Below, piece by piece: positions 22,048 to 34,204 of a stretch of 64,000 bases of DNA. Numbering within the stretch: the first letter of the stretch is position 1; every line of letters begins with the position of its first letter. Origin of the DNA: Ryuthela nishihirai (lineage: Eukaryota > Arthropoda > Arachnida > Araneae > Heptathelidae). The stretch is from contig JAWZYU010000017.1 of assembly GCA_038380435.1 (NCBI GenBank), positions 22,877,283 through 22,941,282 on the forward strand, given 5' to 3'. The notes beneath the pieces were generated by a model. That model was given only the letters and a program-made list of their open reading frames with translations. It did not search any database and was not told where the DNA came from. The position numbers were made by a program, and so were the translations under genes.

Positions 22048-22201
22048 ATGTGGTGGGCAGACAATGTCAAACAAATCTTGTTAGAATTGGTTTGCAGTGG
22101 TCAGAAGCAGCAGATATAGCTCAGGACAGATATGCTTGGAGAGCTAAATTGCAGTCTGGTTGGACCTCTGTAGCCCATTGTGCTTGAGGATGATGATGAT
22201 G
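22048..22201 (+). mobile_element. LINE-A copy 4, 3' end only
   Basis: GTGGGCAGACAATGTCAAAC through CTCAGGACAGATATGCTTGG to the 3' end TGTGCTTGAGGATGATGATG. A standard 5'-truncated insertion of about 150 bp. Confidence 0.88.
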
Positions 22202-23146
22202 GTTTGAATTCAGGCAGTGAGCTAACAAATTTAAAGTCGACTTGAAATAAATTACAAATTAAACAGTAAATATCTGTGCCACTTGTGTTAAAAAAATAAA
22301 ATTAATCGAAACTACAGTTTTATTTCAGCTGGTTGGAGATTCATTCAGTGGATTACGCCACAGTATCATTATTTGCAACATTACTACACACAAACTCTTT
22401 AACTTTGCTGGGTTTACTTAAATGAATTTATTACATATGACCCTTCAGAATAGTTTTACTATGAGATTACAGAAGAATATGTTTTTTTTCTCTCGTGGTG
22501 TATGATAGAACCAATATTAAAGCAGGAGACATACCTCCCTAAGGAATTTTACTAACAAGAATGGATACAAAAAGTATAGTAAACATAGATATATATATAT
22601 AACATATATTGCAAGAATATTTTTAAAACACCTCTACAACAGTGAGAAAAAAATATATATATTGTGATATTTGTGAAAATAATTTCTTGAAAAGAGGGAA
22701 CTTTGTTCTATTCTGCTTCCTCCCCCCAGTTATATTATTCTTGGTTCACTTTATTTCATTGGAAATTGATGTTTCCTGCTTCATTCCATTAGATGTTGAT
22801 TCTGGCCTACCTCCATGTTTGAGTTGTGCACCCCTGATGTACAGGCATGTACCATAATATCCATACAAAAAAAAAACAAAAAAACTAGTTCCAGTGTAGA
22901 AGAATCAAAAGATTATTCTGACAAGATTTTGTATAGCTTTAAATGAAAGGAACATAAGAAAGGTGTAAAATTTTTCAGACCAAATTACTGCTGTGACCTG
23001 AGATGGTCTCAAAGAAATTTCTAAACCAAGTTTCAGGGCAATAAAATTATTTGTCTTATCCTCACAATATCAGATTGATATTGCAGAACAAATCATCATA
23101 TATCAGGATAAATATCATTGTTATTATAAGTTGATTTATAACACCC
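22202..23146. other. Intron 4 stretch: nothing recognised
   Basis: Contains short TA runs near 22590 and 22655 and an A-rich run near 22868. No coding or repeat motif supported. Confidence 0.5.
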
Positions 23147-24586
23147 TCTGGTTTGTAAATGGTAGCTAGGCATAAACTGGAAGGAGAGCTGTGCACCAAT
23201 CCCCAGTGATGATGCACAGAACCGGCCAGGTCTAGTGCCTAATGTCCAAACCTGCCTTCTTATGGTGCACACCATTAGTACCTTTCAAAAGAGATATTCT
23301 CTTTTGGTAGGGAACAGAAGGGGAGGGCTGCCAGTTCAGTATGATCTGGTCATCTATGGCCACTTTTTTCTTTTTTATTTCAACCCTGCTGAGAAGTGGT
23401 CAACTTCATAATGTCCTGATGCTTACCATTTATACCTACTGGACAGGTTTATGGATTTGAGCTTGATTATGGATCCTCGACTTGCTGCACTGGTGGGCCT
23501 ATGTTGAGGGAGAATCTGACACTATGTTTTTTGTTTGCTTCTGGGTTGCTAGCTCTAAGTGAACAGAGGCATGGGATACCTTGTGTCAGCTGGTGGATAA
23601 TCCTGATCAGAGGCCATTGCAGGTACCTGAACGTCACTTATCTAGTTGGGCATCATCAATCCTAAACTGGGGTAATGTGTCTCAGGCAGACCATATGGCT
23701 CTTGAAAAAGTCCACTTGAAATGGTGGTGCCTGAAGTTCCTACCAGCATCGGTGACTTCAGCCTTTAGCATAGGAGGAACAGTTTTGCCCCATGCTTGCA
23801 ATCAGGGGACTGTTTGATATTGTTGGTCCTACCTATCTCAATAAGCTTAGTTTCTTTAAACATCCTACTAATCATTTTCTCTCTACAGGAATGTGAGGAC
23901 ATTATATAGAGATAATTCTCTTGATATCCTCATGCAGGAATTCCAGTGCTATAACCTAGATATTCCAGGCTTGCAAAAGAGACCAGATGGACAGGTAAAG
24001 GTGAGATACTTAAAAATAACTTTAAATTTCTCTTTACAGGGAGGGAGGATGAAAAGCATCTCCAAGGTGTAGGTTTGCTTCTCAGTGGACACGCCAATGA
24101 TGCTCTTCTAGGATATGACTGCATTAATGAAAGATTTCTTAGAGCAAAATTTTAAACAAAAATTAAAGACTTGAATGTCATCTGTTATGCCTCCACAGAG
24201 GACTCTGATGAGAACGAGAAGGATACGTTTTATAGCCAGCTTCAGGATATTTTGAATTCTGTAAAGAAAGGAGATATTTTTCTTGTGCTAGGTAACTTCA
24301 ATGCTAAAGTTGGTACTGACTCTGACCTTTGGGCAGGAGTTTTAGGTCTCTTTGGCATTGGTAGTTCCAATGGCAATGGGGAACGTCTACAGGTAAGTAA
24401 ATTTAATGGTTTATGAATAACTAACACATACTACAAACACTGAGACATTTATAAATATATATGGGTCTCACCTGATGGGTTGCACAGGAATATGATAGAT
24501 TATATTTTAATTAACAGAGAATGGGCTAGTTCAGTTAGGAATACTAGATCATACAGGGGAGCCAAAATTGGACCTGATAATAGAAT

Positions 24587-24979
24587 TTGAGTCTGAATAA
24601 AGTTATCTCTAAATTAAAACTGCATAAATCCCCAGAGGTGGGCGAAACCACCACTGAAATGCTTAGAGCTGAAAATATTTGTGTTGTTACATGGCTGACT
24701 GGAATTTTGAATATTTTTTATGATAAAGGTGTTGTTCCTAAGTATTTTACTAGAGCTATTATTGTACCAATTTTTAAGAAAGGTGATTTCAGCTCTAGTG
24801 ATAATTATAGGGGAATTAGTTTACTTTCTGTTCCAGGTAAAGTTCTTTGCATAATTATATTTAATAGAATTAAGAATTTGGTTGATGAACAATTGCGTGA
24901 TGAGCAGTGTGGATTGAGAAGTGGTAAGGGATGCATTGATCTAATATTTTCACTTAGGCATATTCTTGAGAAATGTTAG
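24587..24979 (+). pseudogene. LINE-A copy 5 reverse transcriptase, N-terminal part
   Basis: Reads KLKLHKSPEVGETTTEMLR, RAIIVPIFKKGDFSSSDNY, GISLLSVPGKVLCIII and CGLRSGKGCIDLIFSLR, matching copy 1. A stop at 24977-24979 ends the frame. Further on, out of frame, the active-site box is changed (DYANDF in place of Y-A-D-D), so both the reading frame and the catalytic centre are lost. Confidence 0.85.
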
Positions 24980-25655
24980 AGTTTCAGAAACCTGTGGTTA
25001 CTAGCTTTATAGATTTCAAAGAGGCTTTGACTCTTTGATCGACATAATTTGTGGTTGGTTAACATAATTGTTAGATCATATGGAATACCTGATAAGTTAG
25101 CTAGTGTAATGAAAGCCATCTATAATGACACTGAGATTTGGTATATCTTGCAGCGATTGGTTTAGCATCGCTAATGGAGTTAGACAAGGGTGCATTTTTG
25201 TTCCCTTTTCTCTTTTGTTTGGCTATTGACTATGTTATGTGAAATTCTTTGCAAGGGAAAGATTTTGGGCTTAAATAATCTAGAGATTCCAAAATTTATG
25301 ATTTAGATTATGCAAATGATTTCGTTGACTACTGATGTTGAAGAGATGAATTCGTTCATTAGGGATTCATGCAGTTTTAATTTAGAGATAGCCAATGTGA
25401 CTTCGGAATGTGATATAGGGCCATCATAAAAGCCAGTAATGCATCTATCCTCATTACAAACAATGGGAGTAGAAATAATCACATTATTATTTGTTGATGA
25501 GACTGGTAATAGAGTAGGTTTGGTTATAAACAGAGAAAACTAAAGTGATGAAAGTTGGTCAGGCAGATGGTGCTTCAGTTGCTTTGAATGGCTGCACTCT
25601 TGAGCAAGTGTCTTAATTTAATTATCTTGGGTGTATGTAACACAATACTGGTGAT

Positions 25656-26188
25656 GTGCGGCATGAGATAAATAGAAGAATAGGGATTGCTGCCGGGACT
25701 TTTAAGAATCTATGGAGAGAGTGGAGAAATAGGCATATACACCTAAAACTAAAATTAGGCTGTATAATAGTTTGGGTCTTTTTAAGGTTAGTTATGGTAG
25801 CGAAACATGGACCCTTTGTAAGCTGGATAACAAGAAACTTGATGCCTTTGATTCTAGATGCTTATGCAGTATCTAGGACATTAGGTGGTTCGAATTTGTA
25901 AGTAATGATGAGGTTAGAAGAAGGAGTCATCAACCTCTTTTGAGCAGCTTATTGTGCAGAGAGAGACTACGTTGGTTTGCCCATATGCATAGCTGCAAAT
26001 TACCAAAGAGGATTATGAACAGGGTGCCTAAGGGTATCAGAAAAAGGGGGAGACCTAGTATGCGATGGGCTGACAATGTCAAACAGGACCTTGCTAGATT
26101 TGGCCTAGAGTGGCCAAATGCACCAGCTGTAGCTCAAAAGAGACAAGTCTGGAGAGCAAAATTACACAGTCTGGTTGGACCTCTGTAG
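25656..26188 (+). pseudogene. LINE-A copy 5 C-terminal domain
   Basis: MRHEINRRIGIAAGTFKNLW, then after a frameshift SSLLCRERLRWFAHMH and KRGRPSMRWADNVKQDL, ending KLHSLVGPL. Same order as copy 1. Confidence 0.82.
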
Positions 26189-26215
26189 CCCATGGCTGCA
26201 TGAGGATTTTGTACG

Positions 26216-28539
26216 TATGTATGTATAACACCGCAGTGAAAATCTTAACTGATCAGTAATAAAACAGTTCCCAAGCTAATATAGCTAATAGTTGATCCAA
26301 TATTAACATGACAACATTATCTGCATAAAGAATGATATCTGTGTTTGCTTTTAACCTTTCTTTTAACTTGAGGACTAGGTGCTCTGCCTCAGATCCCAAA
26401 GAAATCTTGTTGAGTGAAGCACATATTACTTGGAGTATTTTTCTGTCATGAAATAAATTGAAGTGATACTGTAGCTGAACTCTTTAATTACCTGATGTTG
26501 CCTACACTGCCTTTGGCACTGTGTTTATATTCTCTATTCACATTAAGGTGATTGGAACTTTGACATTGCTTTAGAGGCTATTACTTACTTGACTCTAAGT
26601 TTTGCTCTTTTAATTTTAAAATGCAATCTTGTGATTAAATGTGCAAGCTAGCCCAAAATTAGAACTTTGCTCATATTACTTTGCTGATAAACTGCTTATA
26701 AGTCTGACGACTGTGATGTTATTATAACTGCAGATGAAATTATCATTAGAGGAGCTGCTTGTTTTTATGCTCTACTATAAACCTAATGAAATAAAAATCC
26801 CATAATGTAGAATGAAAATTATTAAATATTCATTTTACCATCCCATTCAATTCATTTTTAGCCATCCCATTTCAAGCATTACTAATATCATCGGAATCAC
26901 ATCTGCTTTCGATAAAAAAATTTTCAAAGTTATTATGTATATTTCCAATGTTATATTAAAACGGCATGTGTTGTATTCCTAATATTTCAAAAACTATTCA
27001 TTCAAACTTTTTCATTCATTTTTTTACTTAAGAGCTAATATCCAACACATGCATATTAAAGTTATCTGGTTCTTTTATCATTAATAGGAAATTTATGAAA
27101 AATTATCAAATTAAAGTTGAAAATTGAAATTTTCCTTTTTTTATGTTCACATTACAGTTCAAAATCTTGCAACACATGGGAAAAAAATATACAGTTTGGT
27201 AGTAAATGTAGTCATCTCTCCCCACAAAAAAAGTTGCACTTTAATATATTAAATATTAGTGCACCAAATAATTTTCAAAAATTTAAAATATAGGAAAACT
27301 TGAATAAGTAACATTTTAAAAATTATTAAAAAATATAAAAAAACTTAAACTTCTACAAATTAAAGACAAAGATTTGAGTTAAAAAGCTGCAGAAAGAACC
27401 TTTGACATATTTTAGTTAAATTTTTTGTTAGGTTTTGAAATATTTCATTAGTTTCATTTTCATTAATGCAGTGTTATAAAGGAACTGTATTGAAATTTAA
27501 CAAAATGTTCTGCTAAGAAAAGTTAAATTGAATTTGTTATTCACCCATTTTGGCAGAAATAATAGTTTAACTAAATTTCATTGAGTTATAATATTTATAA
27601 AGCTGAATTATTGTAAAAGAGCAATTTGTGGAAGATGGCAAAAGTGATGAAGCAGGAAAACTATGATATGGTTAAGTTAAAAAACAATATCACAAATGAG
27701 AAAACTGATATAAACATATTGTAGAAGTGACATTTAGTTAACTTTATCACAAGAATGGATGTGATCTGATATTTTTCCAAATTTCTTTAGTAGAGGTTCT
27801 TTTCTTCTTTTTGTGTTATGTTATACTGGGTCTTCCTTCTGCAGGCTTACCCACTAGAATCTTTAGTAGAGGTGATGAAGTTTTATATGTCTGTCAGGCA
27901 GAGATGGTAGAGTTACTGTTTTCAAAAATTGCATATGGTGTAGATGTGATATTGTCACTTCCTCCAGAAGAGAAATGCAATACAATTAGCACATGCTGTG
28001 ATCAGTTTCACTTTTCTTGAAAGTATTGTTAAGCATAGTTTCATAGCTCTTTCCAGCTCCTGAAACAAGCCACTTCCATCTACTTTTGAGATGGTGTTTA
28101 GCTTTTATGTTGCATTTTCTTTAATTGAATGAATGAGTTCAAATATTTGGAGATGAGCTCATCCAATTCCATTTTATCTCCACAGTCTGATAAACTGCTC
28201 CCTTGGTGGTGAGCATATGATGGAAACATTTTTGGCCTTTGATGGGGAACATTTGTGGTAATCGATGTCTATAGTGTTGAACATATATAAGTGGTGCTCC
28301 AAAGATATGCATTTTTTTAAAAATTTTTAATCTATTTATATTTTTTTTGCTATGCAAAATGTGTATGGTGATGCATCACCATATTGCATTTGATGCATCT
28401 GAACAGAGTACTAAGGGAAAGTATAACGTCTATTGTGTCACTCCATAACTATTACAAGTATTGGAGTTGTAAATTGAGTGAGTTAAGTATTGCATAAAAT
28501 TCATGCAATTTAATGTCATTAATGAAAAAAAAAAATGGT
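26216..28539. other. Intron 4 long stretch: nothing recognised
   Basis: 2.3 kb of AT-rich sequence without a supported gene or repeat. A perfect 20-bp palindrome lies at 28364-28383. A short frame at 27811-28020 shows no family resemblance or codon pattern that would support it. Confidence 0.5.
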
Positions 28540-29490
28540 TAAAAACTATTGAAGTAGCTAAAGAAATATGTGAAGTGGAATGTGAGTAGGCAATCTACAT
28601 TCATGCTGCTCAAGCTTGGTTCAAGAACCCCACAAGCCTCAAAAGGTAAGCTGCAATCAGGTGACCAATATCAGTAGATCGCAACATTCTGTGCTATGCT
28701 ATCGAAGCTTATCCATCAACAAGCTCTCTCAGGGTCTTGTCCAAACTTGGTTGCTCACAAGCAACTATAGTGCAGCATCTGCAATTCATCAGTAAAATAG
28801 CCAGGAGTTTCCAAAGTGTTGCACAAGAACTGATTACTGAACAAGTGAATCGTCATGTTGAAGTCTTCAGGAAACTCCTTGCTAATCCATGCAATTACTG
28901 TTTCATCAAGCAAATTGTTGCAAGCAATGAAAAAATTGATCTTTTTCAACAATCTGAACATTGTGAAATGCAGTGGCTTGACCCAGACCAGCCTACACTT
29001 CCTGTCCCAAAGAGGGGACAATCCAAAATGTTATATGTTTGGTGGAATTTTAAGGGCTTTAGTGCACTTCTAACTGGTTGCTGATGGATGTCCCATCAAT
29101 GTTTACCTCTTCTTAGCACAACTGGAGTATTTACACTCTGTGATGCTTTAATACTGCCCAGGATTGGTAAATAGACATCAGGTATTCCTTCAAGATAACA
29201 CAAAACTTCACATCACACTTCTGACCAAAGGAAAACCTTGAAAACTGTCATTTGAGCTTCTTCCTCACCCAGCATAAAGTCTGGACCTAGTTCCTTTTGA
29301 CTATCCCCTCTATCGCTCCATTGCTCATTTTCTTTGAAATGGACTACCTTAAACATGACATCCATGTTACCAGTTTCAGCCATTTCAGGAAGTCAAAAAT
29401 GGATGTTGAGAGTTTTTTATTTCAACAACTTCCCTACATATGGCTACAAAGCATTGAAAATGATGGTTTATATTTCACTGAGTAAGGTTT
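28540..29490 (+). mobile_element. Mariner element remnant
   Basis: Forward transposase in pieces: an N-terminal part near 28545-28735 (EVAKEICEVE, AQAWFKN), SKLGCSQATIVQHLQFI, then NEKIDLFQQSEHCEMQWLDP and a VWWNFKG block (the V-W-W-x-x-x-G of mariner transposases). The first catalytic Asp is lost (SNEKI instead of x-D-E-K-W). The C-terminal part includes FQDNTKLH-like sequence near 29195. No inverted ends found, so boundaries are approximate. Confidence 0.72.
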
Positions 29491-30353
29491 GTTATTTATA
29501 TTATAATAATCATTTCTCAAGTAGATGATAAAAATTACATACTTTCAAATGACCCTAGTAAAAGTTAAATGTTATTTTACAAACTGATTGCATTTAAAAA
29601 AATATAATATGCTTTAAACAAATAGAGTTTTAAATGTTACTCATGATGCAAGGTTAAACTGAAATGTATTACCTATTATTCTGTATGATTTTTAAATATT
29701 AAAATGTTCAAAGAATTAGATTGGACAACATGACAAAATATATGACCAGGTAGCTGATCTAGGCACTTCCATTTCTATACACTTTTTATAAGCAGTTTTA
29801 AATTAAATTAAATATTTCTACCATTTTGAAGATTTGTTTATTTGAATGCCCCTTTTAAGATAGGGTAATAAATTCAAATAGTGAAGATCTGACTGCAGTC
29901 AAATTCTAGAAATATTACCTGTCATACCAAACTAAGCATTAAGAGCATTCAGCTGAAAATTGGACATCCTCTTCATAGGTTGTATATTAAGTTCTGCACT
30001 ATTTAATTATACTCAGTGGTAAAACAACCCAACTCAAGCTAAAATTGGTTTACTCATTTTATCTATAGGCTTTTCTTTATTTTTTAATTTATGTGTGAGA
30101 TTACTTTTAATTTATGAAATTTTTATTCACTTCAATATTTTAGCTATACATTTATATTGATTTATGTTTGTTTGAGAGTTATTCATTGTTTTAATGATAA
30201 TTTTTAAAGCTAGGAGGTAGTTGTATTCTCTCCTTCAGTTCACTATAAAGAACTTTCAACCACAGACTCTTAAATGTTTAGTAGTTCTTTTCCATATGGA
30301 AAAGGACCATTAAATATTTAAGATATACATTCATAATAAGTAACCACTAAGTA
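29491..30353 (+). other. Intron 4 stretch with a SINE-1 tail scrap
   Basis: Mostly unrecognised AT-rich intron. At 30012-30037 there is only the SINE-1 tail (CAGTGGTAAAACAACCCAAC), forward orientation. Confidence 0.5.
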
Positions 30354-31747
30354 CACTGCTATTCACAAAATCAGAACACTGAGAAGAAATAGAATAAAGT
30401 CTGTCACTTGTATGTGGCATGTTTAGCACCTACTATTGAAGAAGTGATTAGAACTTCAAGGTCATCAGTGCAGTCATGTTGGCTACAGGCCAATGAGAAC
30501 ACTCTGGAAGAGGGGGAAATTCTAGTAGTTATATATATCTTATTATGTTCAGCTTATCAGTTCTTGTGCAAATGTTGTTAAGATATGACACATAGACTGG
30601 TGTGAGCTCCATATCTGCAGGTGAGTGAGTCGACAGAGAGCATATTGTTGGCATGAGAGAAGACAATCATATCAAGAAATTCTGGCTCGGTGGTACTTAG
30701 TGTATCTTGTTGTGCATTAGATATGCAGAGAATGGTTCTAAGATGGACAACGAATACATTGGGTAGGTTCTGAACCTTGTCCACAGACAATCCCATGGGA
30801 AGACTCCATCTGTGGAGGTTAGTTATAACATATCACTCTGCAATAGGACATTGTTGCATAGGACCATCTATGCCATTGGTCCAAAAGGGTAGGTCATTAA
30901 CACATCTTCCAATGTTGGTAGTAATGGTTCAACAGCATTTATTGCAATTTGGACTGCACACCTACCAACCATTGTTAAGACTGTCTCTAACACTACAACA
31001 CAAAGCAACCAGACTACAGTGGTGTGACGAAAGGTAGATCATCTTTTCTGATGAATCCCATTTCTGTCTGTTCAATCCAGTGCAGAATCTTTATGTACTG
31101 ATGGGTTGGTGAGAGGCATCAAGAGGAGTGTATTCAGATGAATCATATAATACCAGTGTGTGGGATTATGCTGTGGGGTGTGATCAGTTCTGAAAGCAAA
31201 TCCACCTTAATACAGATCTACACTGCCATTACCAGTGCTTGTTACATCCAGAACATGTTACAGCCAATAGCTCTTCGATACATACAGGCTGTCTCACACA
31301 CCAAATTTTGGCAGGACAGTGCAAGACCCTGTGCAGCAGCTGCCACTGTTGAATACCTGAAGCAAAACAATGTGCATATCCTTCCATGGCCCACTAGATC
31401 CCCTGATTTGTCACCCATCGAAAATACATGGAATATGGTCAAACAGAGGTTGTGGCAATATCAGCACATCCCAGCAAATGTAGATGAACTGTGGACACAG
31501 GTGCATAGTGCTTGGACAGCTATTCCCCAATGCAGCATCAAACATTTGTTTGACTCCATGCCTTGCAGTGTACAGCAGGTCATACAAGCAAGGGGTGGAC
31601 ACAATCATTATTGAATAACTCAGTATGTAACTCTCCAATTGCCTCCATATTGTAATCATTTATTACTATAAAAAAAGCTACACTAACCTCAAAATATGAG
31701 CATATTCTTGGTCCTTCTTGATGTTCTGATTTTTATGAACATTGGTG
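30354..31747 (+). mobile_element. Tc1-like transposon, third family
   Basis: Ends CACTGCTATTCACAAAATCAG and, read back from the right, CACCAATGTTCATAAAAATCAG, with TA on both sides. 1394 bp. The transposase is on the forward strand, with the C-terminal half open. Confidence 0.88.
31138..31614 (+). pseudogene. Tc1 transposase, C-terminal half
   Basis: 158-residue open frame containing IMLWGVISSESKSTLIQIY, FWQDSARPCAAAATVEYL (second catalytic Asp replaced: usual Q-D-N-A-R-P-H), ILPWPTRSPDLSPIENTW (catalytic Glu intact) and a final VIQARGGHNHY typical of Tc1 C-termini. The N-terminal half, with a degraded first Asp region (HLF-DESHF-like) near 31040, is in other frames. Confidence 0.9.
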
Positions 31748-31913
31748 TAATTTAAAAATTTTTGATGTAATTATTCATGAATGTAAACTTTAGAATTTTG
31801 ATGGTTATAAATATGTGAATTTGTTACCATGAGTATGTGAAATCTGACAATGAAACATGTATGAAAGAAATTTCGTATATATAAATATTTTGGTAAAAGA
31901 AAATGTATTTCAG
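31748..31913. other. End of intron 4
   Basis: Short AT-rich sequence leading to the exon 5 acceptor. Nothing else seen. Confidence 0.5.
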
Positions 31914-32120
31914 ATTTTAGAAGATTCTAAAATTTCCTTTGAAGAAAAATTGACAACTACAACAAAAGATGTTCAAAAACAGTTGGAGCAAATATCTAAA
32001 CAAACACAAGAAATTGAAGAAAATGGTGACCTTGATCTAGTCCTTCAATATAATCAACAATCTCTATTACTGCAGAAGCGTATTTCAGAAATCCAAGAAA
32101 ATATTATTTGGATAAATGAG
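31914..32120 (+). CDS. DNAH3-like: Dynein heavy chain exon 5 of window (tail coiled coil)
   Basis: Acceptor TGTATTTCAG and donor GAG|GTAATT, 69 codons, phase 0. It encodes a long charged helix: ILEDSKISFEEKL, then QLEQISKQTQEIEENGDLD, LVLQYNQQ and a final helix ending IIWINE. Family members have the same pattern of a helix, a short break with a G-D/E-I or G-D-L motif, and a second helix; GDLDLVLQY occupies that break. The reading frame is open upstream of the acceptor, but the TTTCAG site and phase from exon 4 fix the start. Confidence 0.88.
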
Positions 32121-32323
32121 GTAATTATGCATGTTTAATTAGAGCAAAATATCTTAGTAAACCTCTCACTATCATAAAAATCTTTTTTTTAATTATACTG
32201 TGATTCTTTAAAAAACCTTAATGTAGAGTTTTACCTATATATTATAATTAATAAAATATATATATATGTACCTATATATAATAAAAAAAGTTATTATTAT
32301 TAGTGTTATAAAATATTATTTAA

Positions 32324-32645
32324 CCCTTTATAGTCCATGTACGAAAGTGATCATCATATTTTAACTCTTGCTCTGTACAAATGCCAGATCCACTCATCAT
32401 TGAAGGATTTCTCATTCCTTTGCTTGTGCTTTTTTAATAAATTTTGCTAAATTTAGTGGTTTATTTATTTTTTGAGGGGTTTAGTCTAACAAAAAGCAAA
32501 AAAAAACAGTGAATTTCTAATTCCTTTGCCTGTGCTTTCAAATTCTGCTGAATTTAATTTTTGGCAGGGGGGGGGGGAAGGTTATACTTATCAAAAATTC
32601 AGTTCCAAAGTGGGTCTATATTAAAGATATTTGTACTTGAAAGGG
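32324..32645. mobile_element. piggyBac-type MITE (TTAA flanks)
   Basis: Starts CCCTTTATAGTCCATGTAC immediately after TTAA and ends GTACTTGAAAGGG immediately before TTAA. Terminal CCCTTT/AAAGGG and TTAA duplication are characteristic of piggyBac elements. Internally it contains two diverged copies of an ATTTCTNATTCCTTTGC block. 322 bp, non-coding. Confidence 0.65.
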
Positions 32646-33972
32646 TTAAATTATTATGAGTGTTAAACACTTCATTAAGTTTATTGTAAATGTAACTAAG
32701 AAAACTCATATTTTTAAAAGTTTACATAGTATTTTATTAGAGCATTCACTTAAAATTGCACACCAAGCACACACAATTCAAGCAACCAGTGATAAATGAA
32801 TCCAATTGCAGTTTTCTTGTATGCCTTCCTGAGCAACAATTGGCCGATTGGAAAATTTGAGCCTACTTCTAATAAGTAAAAAAATCAACACTGAAAAAAA
32901 AAAAGAAGATTTTTTTAAATTAATTTTTTTTCAGTGTTCATTACTTGTTAATTTGCAAATTTTTTTGAAAATTTCAGAAGAAATGAATCTCACTATAGTG
33001 ATAGTCATTTTGTAAAAATTAGGCATGTGAAAAAAATTTGGTGTTTTTTTTTTTCTTACTTGTTTAATTATGACTTAATTTTTCCCAACAAGATCTTGCT
33101 TAAATGTGGTTAAAGATTGTCTAACTACATCATGTATTATCAAATCAAAGCACTAAATATCCGGAATTGCTTCATAAACTTTGCGATTGAAAAGCATCAA
33201 TTTTCTTATTATTCCGTGTACAAAGAATTCAAGTTTCATTACCATGAAAAACTTTAGAAAGGAACAAATTGATATAAAGCCTAAATTAATCTAAGATGTA
33301 TTTGCTTATTTCTACACAATCCATATAAATTTTTGATGCTTGAATGGTAGTCATGATTTTTCTCTTTGCCTCAAATTGCACCTTACTGTATCAGTCACAG
33401 TTGTCAAAATAACCTTTACAGAGTCCAGCCTGAAAAACTGGCCTACATCCAGAGGCTCAGATATTTTTTCACTAAGCTTAAAAAAAAAGCGTTTTTTGCC
33501 AAATACCTAATGAAAAAAAAAAAAAAAAATTAAAAACCAACTAATGAAATGAATTATGGTATGTTAAATGCAAAATTAATCAGCATTTGATTATGGATAT
33601 TCTGAAAATAAAATATTTAGCAAAAGAGAGGACTAGTTTTATTTTAATAGGGCTTTTTGAGAGTCATATAGTAAAAATAATCTGGCAATGCAATGGAAAA
33701 TAGGAAAAAATAATTATAATACATGAATAGAAAGGAAATTACTCTCTTTTTGTAATTTTTTCTTGGTACAGTACTTTGAGAAAAGTCTATGCATTTTGCC
33801 AAATGTGTTGAGTCAAATAAAGAAATCAACAAGAAATAACTTTAGAATTTTTTTAGCAAACAAGAGAAATAATTTGTGTTATATTCAAAATTAAACAGAA
33901 TTTAATTCTGAGTTTTATAAAAATAAAAAAAATATTGAAATTAATATATTTATAAATTTGTTTAAGATTTTA
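32646..33972. other. Intron 5 stretch: nothing named
   Basis: AT-rich. An A/T-rich hairpin has arms AACACTGAAAAAAAA (32888-32902) and its complement at 32924-32938. Homopolymer A runs near 33480 and 33515. No gene. Confidence 0.5.
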
Positions 33973-34204
33973 CCCTTAAAGTGTCAGGCTTCTGAAACTA
34001 GTCTTACTCTGGTGACCAAGCTAATTTTGAAGTGTTTTCAGAAAATAAAAACACACAACTTTAGAACCTTATAGTGAAATAACTAATGAAGGAAAAATGT
34101 CATGTTATATATATAAATTCTGATTAATAAAATGGGCAAAGTTTGAGGAAAAAGAAAGTGAGTTAAATTTTTTAAGCCTTTTTTTTTACTCTTTTATTAG
34201 AATT

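Larger units (their letters stand above)
23147..26215 (+). mobile_element. LINE-A copy 5, near full length, rearranged
   Basis: Starts with the LINE-A leader (GTTTGTAAATGGTAGCTAGG). Endonuclease 23880-24576 (VLGNFNAKVG: the usual catalytic Asp is replaced by Asn), reverse transcriptase 24595-25350, C-terminal domain 25500-26188, 3' end GCCCATGGCTGCATGAGG plus a GTATGTATGTAT tail. The region between endonuclease and reverse transcriptase is deleted, and part of it appears inverted at about 25380-25475. Multiple stops. Confidence 0.88.

Noticed and set aside
27811..28020. Short frame as an extra dynein exon or host gene
   Set aside because: No splice signals in phase. Exons 4 and 5 already join without a gap in the dynein sequence.
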